Origin: Propionivibrio soli
Lineage (GTDB): Bacteria > Pseudomonadota > Gammaproteobacteria > Burkholderiales > Rhodocyclaceae
Direction of reading: 5' to 3'
Length of the DNA stretch: 64,000 nt
Assembly: GCF_025770765.1 (NCBI RefSeq)
Contig: NZ_JANZKY010000006.1
Location: 216,101-280,100, forward strand
A program made the translations under genes and the position numbers. Position 1 is the first letter of the stretch. Each line of letters begins with the position of its first letter. Under the pieces are notes generated by a model that was not told the DNA's origin, ran no database searches, and worked only from the letters and a program-made list of their open reading frames with translations. This document shows, in pieces, positions 34,929 to 42,666 of this stretch.

Positions 34929-36542
34929 CTAGGCGATACGTGCGCGGAAGAATGCCGCGACCTCACCGATAGCCTGCCTCGCCTCTGGCAGCCTGTCGTA
35001 CATCTGAATGAAGCCGTGAATGACGCCCGCGTGCTGTCGGAATTCGAACGGCGTGCTGGTCCCCGCGAGCGTCTTGACCAGTTTGACGCTATCGTCCCGC
35101 AGCGGGTCAAGGCCGGCGGCGATGACCAGCAGCGGGGGCAGTCCGTTGAGGTCGGCCTCGGTCGGGAACATGCGCGTGCGGGCGAATTCGGGGTAACCGG
35201 CGGCGTGATAGTTGTTCCAGAACCACGCCATGCGCGCGGTGGATAAACCGAAATCGCCGCCTCCGAACAGACGGTGCGATTCGGAGTTCGACTCCTCGAT
35301 GAACGCTCCATTGATGAAGGCGGCCGCGTCGGGCAGCGCTTCGCCGATCTGGCGCAGGTCGAGCATCATGGCCAAGGCGAGATTGGCGCCAGACGAGTCG
35401 CCGGCGAGGAACCACGGGCGCTGGGTATTGTGGGAGTTCTCCTGCGCCTGTAGCCAGCGCCAAGACCACGTGCACTCGTTGAGGCCCGCCGGGAACGGCG
35501 CTTCCGGGGCCAGGGCGTAATCAATGCCGACCACTTCGCAGCCGCTCAAGTCTGCGATGCGCGACATGGTGCCGAGATGCGTTTCCGGGCTGCCGAAGGT
35601 CCATCCGCCGCCGTGCAAGTAAAGTACGCTGGCTGCCGGTTGGCTACCCGCCGTTTTCACTCGTACAGCGGGAACGTCGCGCCCCTCGGTGCGCGCGAGC
35701 GGGTTGGCGGGAATCACGAAGCGTTCGATCGCGAACCGCCTCGCGTCTATCTGGTTCCACTTCCGGCTGCGCGCGACGAACTGCTTGCGCCCGTCGGCCG
35801 GGGGAAGCGTCACCGGGTCCGCGAATCCGGCTTCGTCAGCGGCGATATACGCGAACACTTCGCGCATGCTCTCTGACATGAGGTCTTCGGCTCGGCGAGG
35901 CGCCGCATCGGGCTCGGGCGTGCCGAATACGCTGACGACGTGATGGCGGACCACTTCTTCGACGACGTCGGCGTTCCCCGCCGCCAAGGCCTCGACGATT
36001 TTGCGATGACGGCGGGCAGTTTCCGTGAGCGCGCGCGGCTTGTCGGTCTGCGAGATCTTGTTCCGGTGGTTGTACATCGAACAGCGCATCAGGACGGGGA
36101 CGAGCGCCGGTAGATCGGCGATCTCGAACACGCGCATATGAAACGCCAGATCCTTTTCGAACACGGCATACGGGTCCTCGTTGGCTGCGGCGGCTTCAAT
36201 CTCTTCGACGATGCGACGGAGCGCTGTGAGCGCGCTTTCGTCGATGCGCTTCAACGACAGCCGTGCGGCTTGCGTTTCAAGCATCGTGCGCAGTTCGAGG
36301 AAGATCTGCGATTCGGTCGGCGTGATCGAGGACACCGACGTTCCGCGGTATCCCTGGCGGACGATGAGTCCATCTTCCTGCAGGCGCAGCAAGGCTTCGC
36401 GTACCGTGCTCTGGCTGCAACCCAGCGTCCCGGCCAGTTCGAGTTCGACGAGTTGTTGTCCGGGCAGCAGTTCGGACATGACGATCTGCTTCTTCAGCCG
36501 CGCGTAAACCTCGTCGGCCTTGCGTGATGATTCCTTGCGCAT
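34929..36542 (-). CDS. Fusion of GntR/FCD transcription regulator and HSL-type alpha/beta hydrolase
   Basis: One uninterrupted 537-residue frame. Residues 1-75 are a GntR winged helix (ADEVYARLKKQIVMSELLPG, LGCSQSTVREALLRLQEDGLIVRQG). Residues 80-205 are an FCD ligand-binding domain with its metal-site Asp/His pattern (EKDLAFHMRVFE, RRHRKIVEAL, VVRHHVV). After a linker, residues 225-537 are a hormone-sensitive-lipase type hydrolase: oxyanion motif HGGGW (310-314), nucleophile S383 in GDSSG, acid D479 in AGLDPLRDD and H509 in VIHGF. All catalytic residues are present. The best internal start (Met222, at 35879) lacks a ribosome site, so a real fusion is likelier than two genes. It may hydrolyse an ester or lactone and sense the product; that is inference. 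Confidence 0.85.
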   Translation of the reverse strand: MRKESSRKADEVYARLKKQIVMSELLPGQQLVELELAGTLGCSQSTVREALLRLQEDGLIVRQGYRGTSVSSITPTESQIFLELRTMLETQAARLSLKRIDESALTALRRIVEEIEAAAANEDPYAVFEKDLAFHMRVFEIADLPALVPVLMRCSMYNHRNKISQTDKPRALTETARRHRKIVEALAAGNADVVEEVVRHHVVSVFGTPEPDAAPRRAEDLMSESMREVFAYIAADEAGFADPVTLPPADGRKQFVARSRKWNQIDARRFAIERFVIPANPLARTEGRDVPAVRVKTAGSQPAASVLYLHGGGWTFGSPETHLGTMSRIADLSGCEVVGIDYALAPEAPFPAGLNECTWSWRWLQAQENSHNTQRPWFLAGDSSGANLALAMMLDLRQIGEALPDAAAFINGAFIEESNSESHRLFGGGDFGLSTARMAWFWNNYHAAGYPEFARTRMFPTEADLNGLPPLLVIAAGLDPLRDDSVKLVKTLAGTSTPFEFRQHAGVIHGFIQMYDRLPEARQAIGEVAAFFRARIA

Positions 36543-36580
36543 CCTGTTCTCGTTGTCGTTGGCCGCGTCGCGGCAGAGCT

Positions 36581-36988
36581 TCAGAGCTTTTGTTGCAGCG
36601 CGCCGATTTCATCGGTGGTCAACACGCGCATTTCGCTGTTGTCCATCGACGTGTTCCGGTTCTCCACGAGGATGAGTTTGGCATCCAGCGTGGTGATGGT
36701 GTTATGCCATACGCCGGGATGAATGCAATATACGCGGTTCTTCTGCATCGGGATGCAGCGGACGTCGGTACATTGGTTCTCGGGGGAATGGTCGACGAGC
36801 AGCGTGCAGCCGCCCTCGAGCAGGACGAACACTTCGTCCGTCAGCAGATGCCGTTCCATGCAGTCGAAATGGGCGCGGTCGTTCGCCGGCTTCCAGTTCT
36901 TGATGCCGACGAACCAGTCACCGCTTTCGACGACCCGCTTCAGGCCTTCGCCTTCGAATTGTTCGACGCTGACTTTGCTGGCGTTCAT
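36581..36988 (-). CDS. Small cytoplasmic cupin
   Basis: 135 residues, single cupin barrel. RHLLTDEVFVLLEGGCTLLVDH and the second motif YCIHPGVWHNTITTLDAKLILVENRNT outline the barrel; the first motif uses a Glu and fewer His than classic metal cupins. It could be a sugar isomerase or an epimerase of the cluster, or a sensor; sequence does not decide. Its ATG overlaps the tktC stop (ATGA), so it is translationally coupled to the transketolase genes. GGAG precedes the ATG. Confidence 0.8.
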   Translation of the reverse strand: MNASKVSVEQFEGEGLKRVVESGDWFVGIKNWKPANDRAHFDCMERHLLTDEVFVLLEGGCTLLVDHSPENQCTDVRCIPMQKNRVYCIHPGVWHNTITTLDAKLILVENRNTSMDNSEMRVLTTDEIGALQQKL

Positions 36989-37962
36989 CGTCCTTCTCCC
37001 AAAAAGGCGCGCACGGTGCTTGCGATGTGCGGTGCCGTCAGGCCGTAGTGATCAGCCAGCGCGTCCGGCGTGCCGGATTGCCCGAAACAGTCCTGCAGTC
37101 CGATGCGTTTCAGCCGAGCGGGATAATCGGTCGACAGAACCTCCGCCACCGCCGAACCGAGTCCGCCGATGATCGAATGGTCCTCAACGGTCACCAGCCG
37201 GCCGGTGCGCGCGGCGGCGAGGATGATGGCCTCGCGGTCGATCGGCTTGATCGTGTGCATGTTGAGGACGGTGGCCTGGATTCCATCCCCGGCGAGCAGG
37301 TCGGCCGCGAGCGACGACTGGTACACCATCAGACCGGTGGCCACGATGGTTACGTCGCCGCCGGACCGAAGTCGATTCGCTCGCCCGGGAATGAAAGGCG
37401 CCTCGTCGTCGGTGAAGATCGGTGCCGGCGGCCGGGAGACGCGGATGTAGACGGGGCCGGGGATGTCGATCGCCGCGCGCAGCGCTTTGCGCATCTCGAT
37501 CGCATCGCACGGCACGAGGATCGTCATGCCCGGGAGAGCGCGCATGAGCGCGATGTCCTCGACCGCCTGATGACTGCCGCCGTCTTCGCCGACGGTAAGA
37601 CCGTTGTGGCTGAGCGCCAAGGTGACGTTGAGCCCGGGGTAGCAGATGCTGTTACGTACCTGCTCGAACGCACGCCCGGTACCGAACATCGAAAAGGTGC
37701 TGGCGACCGGTGTAAAACCGCTGATGGCAAGTCCTGCGGCGACGCCCATCATGTTCTGCTCGGCGATGCCGAGATTGAAGAAGCGGTCCGGGTATTGGTC
37801 GGCAAAAACGCAGGTCGTGGTGGCGTGGGCCAGGTCCGCGTCGAGTACGACGAGATCGGGCCGTTCTCCGCCGAGCTCGGCCAGGGCCTCGCCATAGGCG
37901 ACGCGGATGGCTTTGGTGCCGCGCGCGACGGTCGTGGGTGCTACGGTGGCAAGCGTCGTCAT
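36985..37962 (-). CDS. Transketolase, C-terminal subunit (pyrimidine and C-terminal domains)
   Basis: 325 residues. It carries the pyrimidine-binding domain with the catalytic Glu in FFNLGIAEQNMMGVAAGLAISGF, and the C-terminal transketolase domain (DVTIVATGLMVYQSSLAADLL). With the adjacent N-terminal subunit it makes a complete thiamine diphosphate transketolase of the split type found in sugar catabolic clusters. The start at 37962, one base after the stop of the other subunit, is the family start; the in-frame ATG at 37983 is inside that gene. The physiological sugar is unknown. Confidence 0.9.
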   Translation of the reverse strand: MTTLATVAPTTVARGTKAIRVAYGEALAELGGERPDLVVLDADLAHATTTCVFADQYPDRFFNLGIAEQNMMGVAAGLAISGFTPVASTFSMFGTGRAFEQVRNSICYPGLNVTLALSHNGLTVGEDGGSHQAVEDIALMRALPGMTILVPCDAIEMRKALRAAIDIPGPVYIRVSRPPAPIFTDDEAPFIPGRANRLRSGGDVTIVATGLMVYQSSLAADLLAGDGIQATVLNMHTIKPIDREAIILAAARTGRLVTVEDHSIIGGLGSAVAEVLSTDYPARLKRIGLQDCFGQSGTPDALADHYGLTAPHIASTVRAFLGEGR

Positions 37963-37963
37963 T

Positions 37964-38764
37964 TCAACCCTCCAGTTCTGCAAGCGCGCGCTGCATTTCG
38001 TCGGCGTTCGGCGCCTTGCCGTGCCAGCCGTACTGGTTCTCCATGAAGGAGATGCCCTTACCTTTCACCGTATCGGCGAGGATGAACTTCGGACGCTCGG
38101 ATACCTTGCGGTAGGCAGCCAAGAGCTGCGAAAGGCTGTGCCCATCGATGGTAATGACCTCGAATCCGAAGGCCCGCATCTTGGCCGGTATGTCCCCGAG
38201 ATTCATCACGTCGTCGTTGGCACCATCGATTTGCAGGCCGTTGTGGTCGAGGATCACAGTCAGGTTGGCGAGTCCGAAATGCGCGGCAGACATCATCGAT
38301 TCCCAGAACTGACCTTCCTGCATCTCGCCGTCGCCGACGACGGCGAAGATGCGTTGCGTCGAGCGCGCGAGCCGGGCGCCGATTGCCAGCCCGACGGCGA
38401 TCGATCCTCCTTGGCCGAGCGAACCGGTCGAGGCGTCGACTCCGGGCGTCTTCTTCATGTCGGGATGGCCCTGCAGGCGAGAGCCAAGGCGCCGGAAGGT
38501 ACGCAACTCATCGACCGGGAAGTAACCTCGCCGCGCCAGGACGGCGTATAGCGCCGGTGCGGCATGTCCCTTGCACAGCACGCAACGGTCGCGCTCGGCT
38601 GCCGGTAGCGCCGGATCCGAACGCATCTCGGCAAAGTACAGCGAGGTGAGTATTTCGACGCAGGACAGGGAGCCGCCGGGGTGCCCGGACTTTGCTTCCC
38701 CGATCATGCGGATGATGTCCCGCCGAATCTCCCTGCATAGTTGCTGCAACGCTTCTTCCGACAT
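37964..38764 (-). CDS. Transketolase, N-terminal subunit (ThDP-binding domain)
   Basis: 266 residues. It holds the ThDP-diphosphate site: EAKSGHPGGSLSCVEIL, and the GDG...N motif in VVGDGEMQEGQFWESMMSAAHFGLANLTVILDHNGLQIDG, plus KGKGISFMENQYGWHGKAPN at the end. It forms the larger half of the split transketolase. I set the start at 38764, after GGGGAGG; the frame is open for 99 more codons across the promoter and operator region, where it is not protein-like. First gene of a likely operon that runs through the cupin and the fusion protein. Confidence 0.92.
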   Translation of the reverse strand: MSEEALQQLCREIRRDIIRMIGEAKSGHPGGSLSCVEILTSLYFAEMRSDPALPAAERDRCVLCKGHAAPALYAVLARRGYFPVDELRTFRRLGSRLQGHPDMKKTPGVDASTGSLGQGGSIAVGLAIGARLARSTQRIFAVVGDGEMQEGQFWESMMSAAHFGLANLTVILDHNGLQIDGANDDVMNLGDIPAKMRAFGFEVITIDGHSLSQLLAAYRKVSERPKFILADTVKGKGISFMENQYGWHGKAPNADEMQRALAELEG

Positions 38765-38847
38765 CTCCAGCCTCCCCGTGGTGTGCGTGGCGTGGCAGAC
38801 GTAACGTCTGTCGAGTGAAAGAAAAACCTGCTGCGACTCAATGCGTG

Positions 38848-38884
38848 TTATCGATACTATTATCGATAATATCTGAGCTGTCAA
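38848..38884 (-). promoter_or_regulatory. Promoter with overlapping palindromic operator, transketolase operon
   Basis: TTATCGATA (38848-38856) and its exact complement (38861-38869) are separated by CTAT. On the minus strand a perfect TTGACA (38884-38879) lies just upstream and the palindrome covers the -10 zone (TAATAG at spacing 16, or GATAAT at 14). A repressor on this dyad would block RNA polymerase. The GntR half of the fusion protein is the obvious candidate. Confidence 0.65.
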
Positions 38885-39066
38885 TGCAAGCTCGGTTTTG
38901 CTTTGGGAAAACCGGTCAAGTGACGAGTCGTCGCGAAGTGGAATGAACCGGAATCCCGCGTGAAAGCGGGAACCTATGACGATGGATTTTCCCGAGCCCG
39001 ACGCTGGTTTGGCGTTAGTGAAGTAGAGGGAAGTACCGGGCGCGCTGGACTGACAGTTCAACCGCG

Positions 39067-39101
39067 CCGGCGGCCGTGCTCACTAACGAGTCGGCCGCCG
39101 G
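39067..39101 (-). terminator. GC-rich stem-loop after the aldolase gene
   Basis: Ten pairs, arms 39067-39076 and 39092-39101, 14 bases past the stop of the minus-strand aldolase gene. No U-run follows. Probably a terminator or a 3'-end stabiliser. Confidence 0.5.
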
Positions 39102-39114
39102 AAGTGGCGATGGA

Positions 39115-40026
39115 TCAGGCAGGGAGGACGCCAGAGCGGACGAGGATGTCCACGAGACGCTGTTTCATCGCGGCGTCGGGAGCGGTGGCCGGCGCCACGA
39201 CGGCGGTCGGAATGTCGGAACCGGTGAGGCGGATGGCTTCTTTGATCAAGCCGCTGAACGGCGTATCGATCGAGTAGATCCGCGACAACGCGGCCAATCG
39301 AGGAACAAGGGTCTTGATCGTCGCGAAGTCGCCTGCACGGAATGCCTTGTAGATGCCGCAGGTGATTTCGGGAGCGAAGTTCGATGTCGCCGGAATGGCC
39401 CCATCTCCACCGACCAGCAGGGTGTCCAGGAGGTACTCATCGAAACCGCAGAAAACGATGAAATCGGGGCGCTCGCCCTTGACCTCGAGCACAATGCGTC
39501 GGATGTGGCTGGTGCAGTCTACCGTGTCCTTGATGCCGGCGATGTTCGGGCAATCACGCGCGAGGCGCCGGACGAGGTCGACCGACAGATCCTGCCCGGT
39601 CAACGCCGGGAAGTTGTAGAGCAGCACGGGGAGTCCGGCCGATTCGGCGATTGTCCGGTAGTGCGAGTAGATGCGCTCTTCGGTAAGCAGCGAGTAGTAC
39701 GGATTGACGACCATTACGGCGTCGGCGCCGATCTCTGCTGCGTGTTTGCTGAGCTCGATGACCTCACGCGTGGAGCATGAGGCGGTGCCGATGATCACCG
39801 GCCGCCGCTTCGCCACCCGGCCGACGCAGAACTCGGCGATCTCTCGCCGCTCCGGCGCGGAGAGTTGCGAAAACTCACCCGCGCTGCCGAGAAACAGGAA
39901 ACCGTCGACGTCCGAGGCCAACAGCCGGTCGATGAGAACACCCATCCCTCGACGGTCGAACGTCTCGTCGGCGGAAAAGATGGTCGGAACGGGCGGAATA
40001 ACGCCGCCCAGTTTTACGGCAGACAT
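39115..40026 (-). CDS. DapA-family class I aldolase/lyase
   Basis: 303 residues, TIM barrel of the dihydrodipicolinate synthase/N-acetylneuraminate lyase family. GGVIPPVPTIFSADETFD, FLFLGSAGEFSQLSAPER, the Tyr in VLLYNFPALTG and the Schiff-base Lys in NIAGIKDTVDC are visible. In this catabolic setting it is likelier to cleave or dehydrate a 2-keto-3-deoxy sugar acid than to make lysine precursors. The start at 40026 is after CAGGAGC; an upstream in-frame ATG adds 22 unlike residues. Confidence 0.9.
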   Translation of the reverse strand: MSAVKLGGVIPPVPTIFSADETFDRRGMGVLIDRLLASDVDGFLFLGSAGEFSQLSAPERREIAEFCVGRVAKRRPVIIGTASCSTREVIELSKHAAEIGADAVMVVNPYYSLLTEERIYSHYRTIAESAGLPVLLYNFPALTGQDLSVDLVRRLARDCPNIAGIKDTVDCTSHIRRIVLEVKGERPDFIVFCGFDEYLLDTLLVGGDGAIPATSNFAPEITCGIYKAFRAGDFATIKTLVPRLAALSRIYSIDTPFSGLIKEAIRLTGSDIPTAVVAPATAPDAAMKQRLVDILVRSGVLPA

Positions 40027-40111
40027 ACATGCTCCTGATTGATGAAAAACCGACAGAGGATACCTTACGCCGAGTGCTTTGCGTCTTCGCAAGAGTGAAC
40101 TTCGGCGTGGC

Positions 40112-41341
40112 TCAGCGTGACTCCTTGATCACACGATTGTTGATCGGCTGGACCGGCCGTGCGTTGTTCTTGTAGATGGTCGCGAAATCGTTCAATTGCT
40201 CGCGTGAGGCTTGCACAGGAGTTTTCAGAACGACCCAGGTGACGCCCTCGGTGCAAGGAGGGGTCGTGAGCGAGCCGAGGTAGGTCACGTAGTTGCGTTT
40301 CTTCGGGAGCAGGCGCGACGGGTCGATGCGCACGTCGTTGCGCGTGACTGGCTTGTTCTGCTCCAGCGGCAAGTGGGTCCACAAGGTGCGGATCAGCTCC
40401 TGTTCTTTGCCGGCCTCGAACTGCACGGCGACGACAGCGAGCTTGCCGCTCTTCGACTGGTGAACGAGATGGGCGTCCATCTCATAGGCCTTGCCGTTGA
40501 ACCGCTCCTCGCTTGGGCGATGGAAATGCAACTGCTGCAGTTCGTAGCTTTCCCCGTCGAGCAGAATCGCCCCGGCACCCGGTGCGTCCACGCGGATACT
40601 GTGCCCGTTGTCCACGATCGAAAGCGGCACCGGCTTGTACGCGAATTCCACCGGCGGCAGATCGCCGCGTACCGAACGGCGGATGTCGATCGGCGACTGG
40701 CGTTGCCCTTGCGCACAGGTGGCGTAGTCCGCGCTCAAACTTCCCCATTTTTCCGGCCCGGCATGGCCCGCGTAGCTCCAGTGCGCGGGCGGTGGTGGGG
40801 GCGCTTCGGGCTCCTTGCCGCCCTTTGTCTTTTTCCCAGCTTCGGGCTTCTTTTCCACCGCCGGTGGCGTTGGCGGGGGGGGCGGCTCGGCCGGTTCCGC
40901 CGAGGCGGCGGCAACCGGCTTGGCGGTGCGTTTACACACCTGGTTGAGCACGGCTTCCAACGGCGTATCGGGGGCCACCGGCTGGCTCTCCGCGCCGTCG
41001 AACGTCTCGGACTTGATCTCGGAGCCGTCCGCGCGGGCGAAGATCTGCTGAACGATCGTGGCCGTGCGCTTATCGCAATTGAACTCGCCAAGGATGGTGG
41101 CCCGGCTGTACGAGAAGGCGCCGGACTCGACGAGCTTGGGCACAGCGCGACTTTCGCGGTACCAGGCGCGAACCGTCCCCTCGCCGGCTGGGCGGATGCT
41201 CGCACTATCCACCTCAATGCGCGCCGAGCCTTTGGTCTTGAGGCCTGTCCATTGGGCCGCCTGCCCGGAGGCGGGCGCCAACGCCAGAAGCAAGAGGAGC
41301 GGCAGCGGCCGCAGGAACTGAAGCGAGGTTTTGGTGGGCAT
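40112..41341 (-). CDS. Exported alpha-carbonic anhydrase with N-terminal accessory domain
   Basis: 409 residues from ATG 41341 (418 from 41368). Signal peptide (core LPLLLLLALAPASGQA), then about 110 residues of a beta-rich domain with one Cys (QWTGLKTKGSARIEVDSASIR ... GEFNCDKRTATIVQQIFARADGS) like the surface-adhesin-E/CNP1-like domains of betaproteobacteria, a Pro/Lys linker, and a complete alpha-carbonic anhydrase domain: SPIDI, zinc His in LQQLHFHRPSEE and AHLVHQ, and LTTPPCTEGVTWVVL. It interconverts CO2 and bicarbonate in the periplasm. The added domain is not part of the usual enzyme. Confidence 0.88.
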   Translation of the reverse strand: MPTKTSLQFLRPLPLLLLLALAPASGQAAQWTGLKTKGSARIEVDSASIRPAGEGTVRAWYRESRAVPKLVESGAFSYSRATILGEFNCDKRTATIVQQIFARADGSEIKSETFDGAESQPVAPDTPLEAVLNQVCKRTAKPVAAASAEPAEPPPPPTPPAVEKKPEAGKKTKGGKEPEAPPPPPAHWSYAGHAGPEKWGSLSADYATCAQGQRQSPIDIRRSVRGDLPPVEFAYKPVPLSIVDNGHSIRVDAPGAGAILLDGESYELQQLHFHRPSEERFNGKAYEMDAHLVHQSKSGKLAVVAVQFEAGKEQELIRTLWTHLPLEQNKPVTRNDVRIDPSRLLPKKRNYVTYLGSLTTPPCTEGVTWVVLKTPVQASREQLNDFATIYKNNARPVQPINNRVIKESR

Positions 41342-41466
41342 GTGGCGGTTCTCGAAAGGGGACGTCATCGAAGCGAGCGGTCTTCTGGCGGCCGCTTCGC
41401 CGAACGGCGGTATGGTAGCGTCAAACGATGCGGGGTGCTAAGCGAGGGAAGCGAATGCCAAATGCC

Positions 41467-41480
41467 GGTAGAATCGGCCG
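41467..41480 (+). promoter_or_regulatory. Possible -10 element of the ornithine cyclodeaminase gene
   Basis: TAGAAT at 41469-41474 sits within a 13-base string, GGTAGAATCGGCC, that recurs upstream of rpe. No -35 box is evident. Confidence 0.35.
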
Positions 41481-41523
41481 CAATCACGACTCTCATCGAC
41501 AATCAAGAACCATCGGAGGAACT

Positions 41524-42483
41524 ATGGCGTTATTCCTGAACGAAAGCGAAGTCCACCAGTTGCTGACCATGCCGCTTGCCATCGAAGCCGTCGAAGAAGC
41601 CCACCGCGAACTCTCATCCGGGAGGGCGATCGATATTCCTCGGCAACGTACGCGTCTGCCGCAGACAGCGCTGCACATCCTGCAGGGAGCCCTCCCGGGG
41701 AGCGATGCGGTCGGCTACAAGGCCTATACGAGCAACCGGTCCGGCGTACGCTTTCTAGTACACCTGTTCAGCGCTTCGGCCGGCACCTTGCGTGCCGTTT
41801 TCGAAGCCGACTACCTTGGGATGATGCGCACCGGAGCAGCTTCCGGCGTTGCCACTCGCTGGCTCGCGCGACCGGACGCCGAGGTTCTCGGTCTGTTCGG
41901 CTCCGGCTGGCAGGCCGAAGGGCACCTCGAGGCGATCGCCGCCGTGCGGCCGCTGCGCCGGGCAAAGGTGTATGCGCGCAACACGGAACGCTTGGCCGCC
42001 TTCTGCAAAAAGATGTCGGAACGGCTGCAAATTGACGTCGTGCCAGCCGCCTCGCCGGAGGAAACGGTGCGCGGAAGCCATATCGTGAGTACGGTGACGA
42101 CGGCGTCGACGCCGCTCTTTGAGGCGGGTTGGCTGGAGCCGGGGACGCACGTAAATGCCGCTGGGTCCAACTCGCTCATTCGCCGCGAGGTTGGCGAAGA
42201 CGTTCTCAAGGTCTGCCGCCCGATCGTTGTCGATAGCGTCGAAACCGCACTCAAGGAGGCCGGCGACCTGCTGCCAGTGCTCGAAAAAGGACGGTTGAGC
42301 GACCGCCAGCTCGTCGAACTTGGCGACATCATCATCGGCCGGCTTCAGGGGCGGACATCGCCCGAGCAGATCACGTTGTTCGAGTCTCAGGGCATGGCAA
42401 TTCAGGACCTCGCCGTGGCTGTACGACTGGAAGCCTTGGCGCGGGAAAAGGGGATCGGTGTGCAGTTGCCGTACGGCGCCTAG
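41524..42483 (+). CDS. Ornithine cyclodeaminase/mu-crystallin family protein
   Basis: 319 residues. Rossmann NAD-binding domain GLFGSGWQAEGHLEAIAAVRP, an N-terminal MALFLNESEVHQLLTMPLAIEAVEEAH dimer domain, and NAAGSNSLIRREV near the substrate site. Members deaminate ornithine to proline or reduce cyclic imines (ketimine, pyrroline-2-carboxylate) or alanine-type substrates; the Asp that marks true ornithine cyclodeaminase cannot be placed with confidence. GGAGGA precedes the ATG. No amino-acid operon surrounds it. Confidence 0.88.
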   Translation: MALFLNESEVHQLLTMPLAIEAVEEAHRELSSGRAIDIPRQRTRLPQTALHILQGALPGSDAVGYKAYTSNRSGVRFLVHLFSASAGTLRAVFEADYLGMMRTGAASGVATRWLARPDAEVLGLFGSGWQAEGHLEAIAAVRPLRRAKVYARNTERLAAFCKKMSERLQIDVVPAASPEETVRGSHIVSTVTTASTPLFEAGWLEPGTHVNAAGSNSLIRREVGEDVLKVCRPIVVDSVETALKEAGDLLPVLEKGRLSDRQLVELGDIIIGRLQGRTSPEQITLFESQGMAIQDLAVAVRLEALAREKGIGVQLPYGA

Positions 42484-42666
42484 AGTCGGAGGGCCGCTTT
42501 GCCCTTCATTGACGCCGTTCTTGACGCGCGGGGAGAATGCGGAGAATGCGGAACGAGGCGTTCTCGCACGCTTGCCGCGTGTGGAGACTCCAGGGCGGCG
42601 GGTAGGGCGATGAGCGCGGTTTGCAACGCGGCTTGTAACGGTGGGCGACCGCGCAAAAGGGGCGTC

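Larger units (their letters stand above)
38765..39114. promoter_or_regulatory. Regulatory gap between transketolase and aldolase genes
   Basis: 350 bases without a credible gene. It contains the transketolase promoter and palindrome (38848-38884) and a hairpin downstream of the aldolase gene (39067-39101). Confidence 0.6.

Noticed and set aside
34929..35879. Separate hydrolase gene starting at Met222 of the fusion protein
   Set aside because: No stop separates the halves and no ribosome site precedes this ATG, so a single gene is the better call; an internal start cannot be excluded entirely.
40211..41539. Long plus-strand open frame (442 codons) opposite the carbonic anhydrase gene
   Set aside because: It is the complement of a gene with clear family motifs. 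High GC content keeps the opposite frame open; the translation is Arg/Gly-rich with no domain and no ribosome site.
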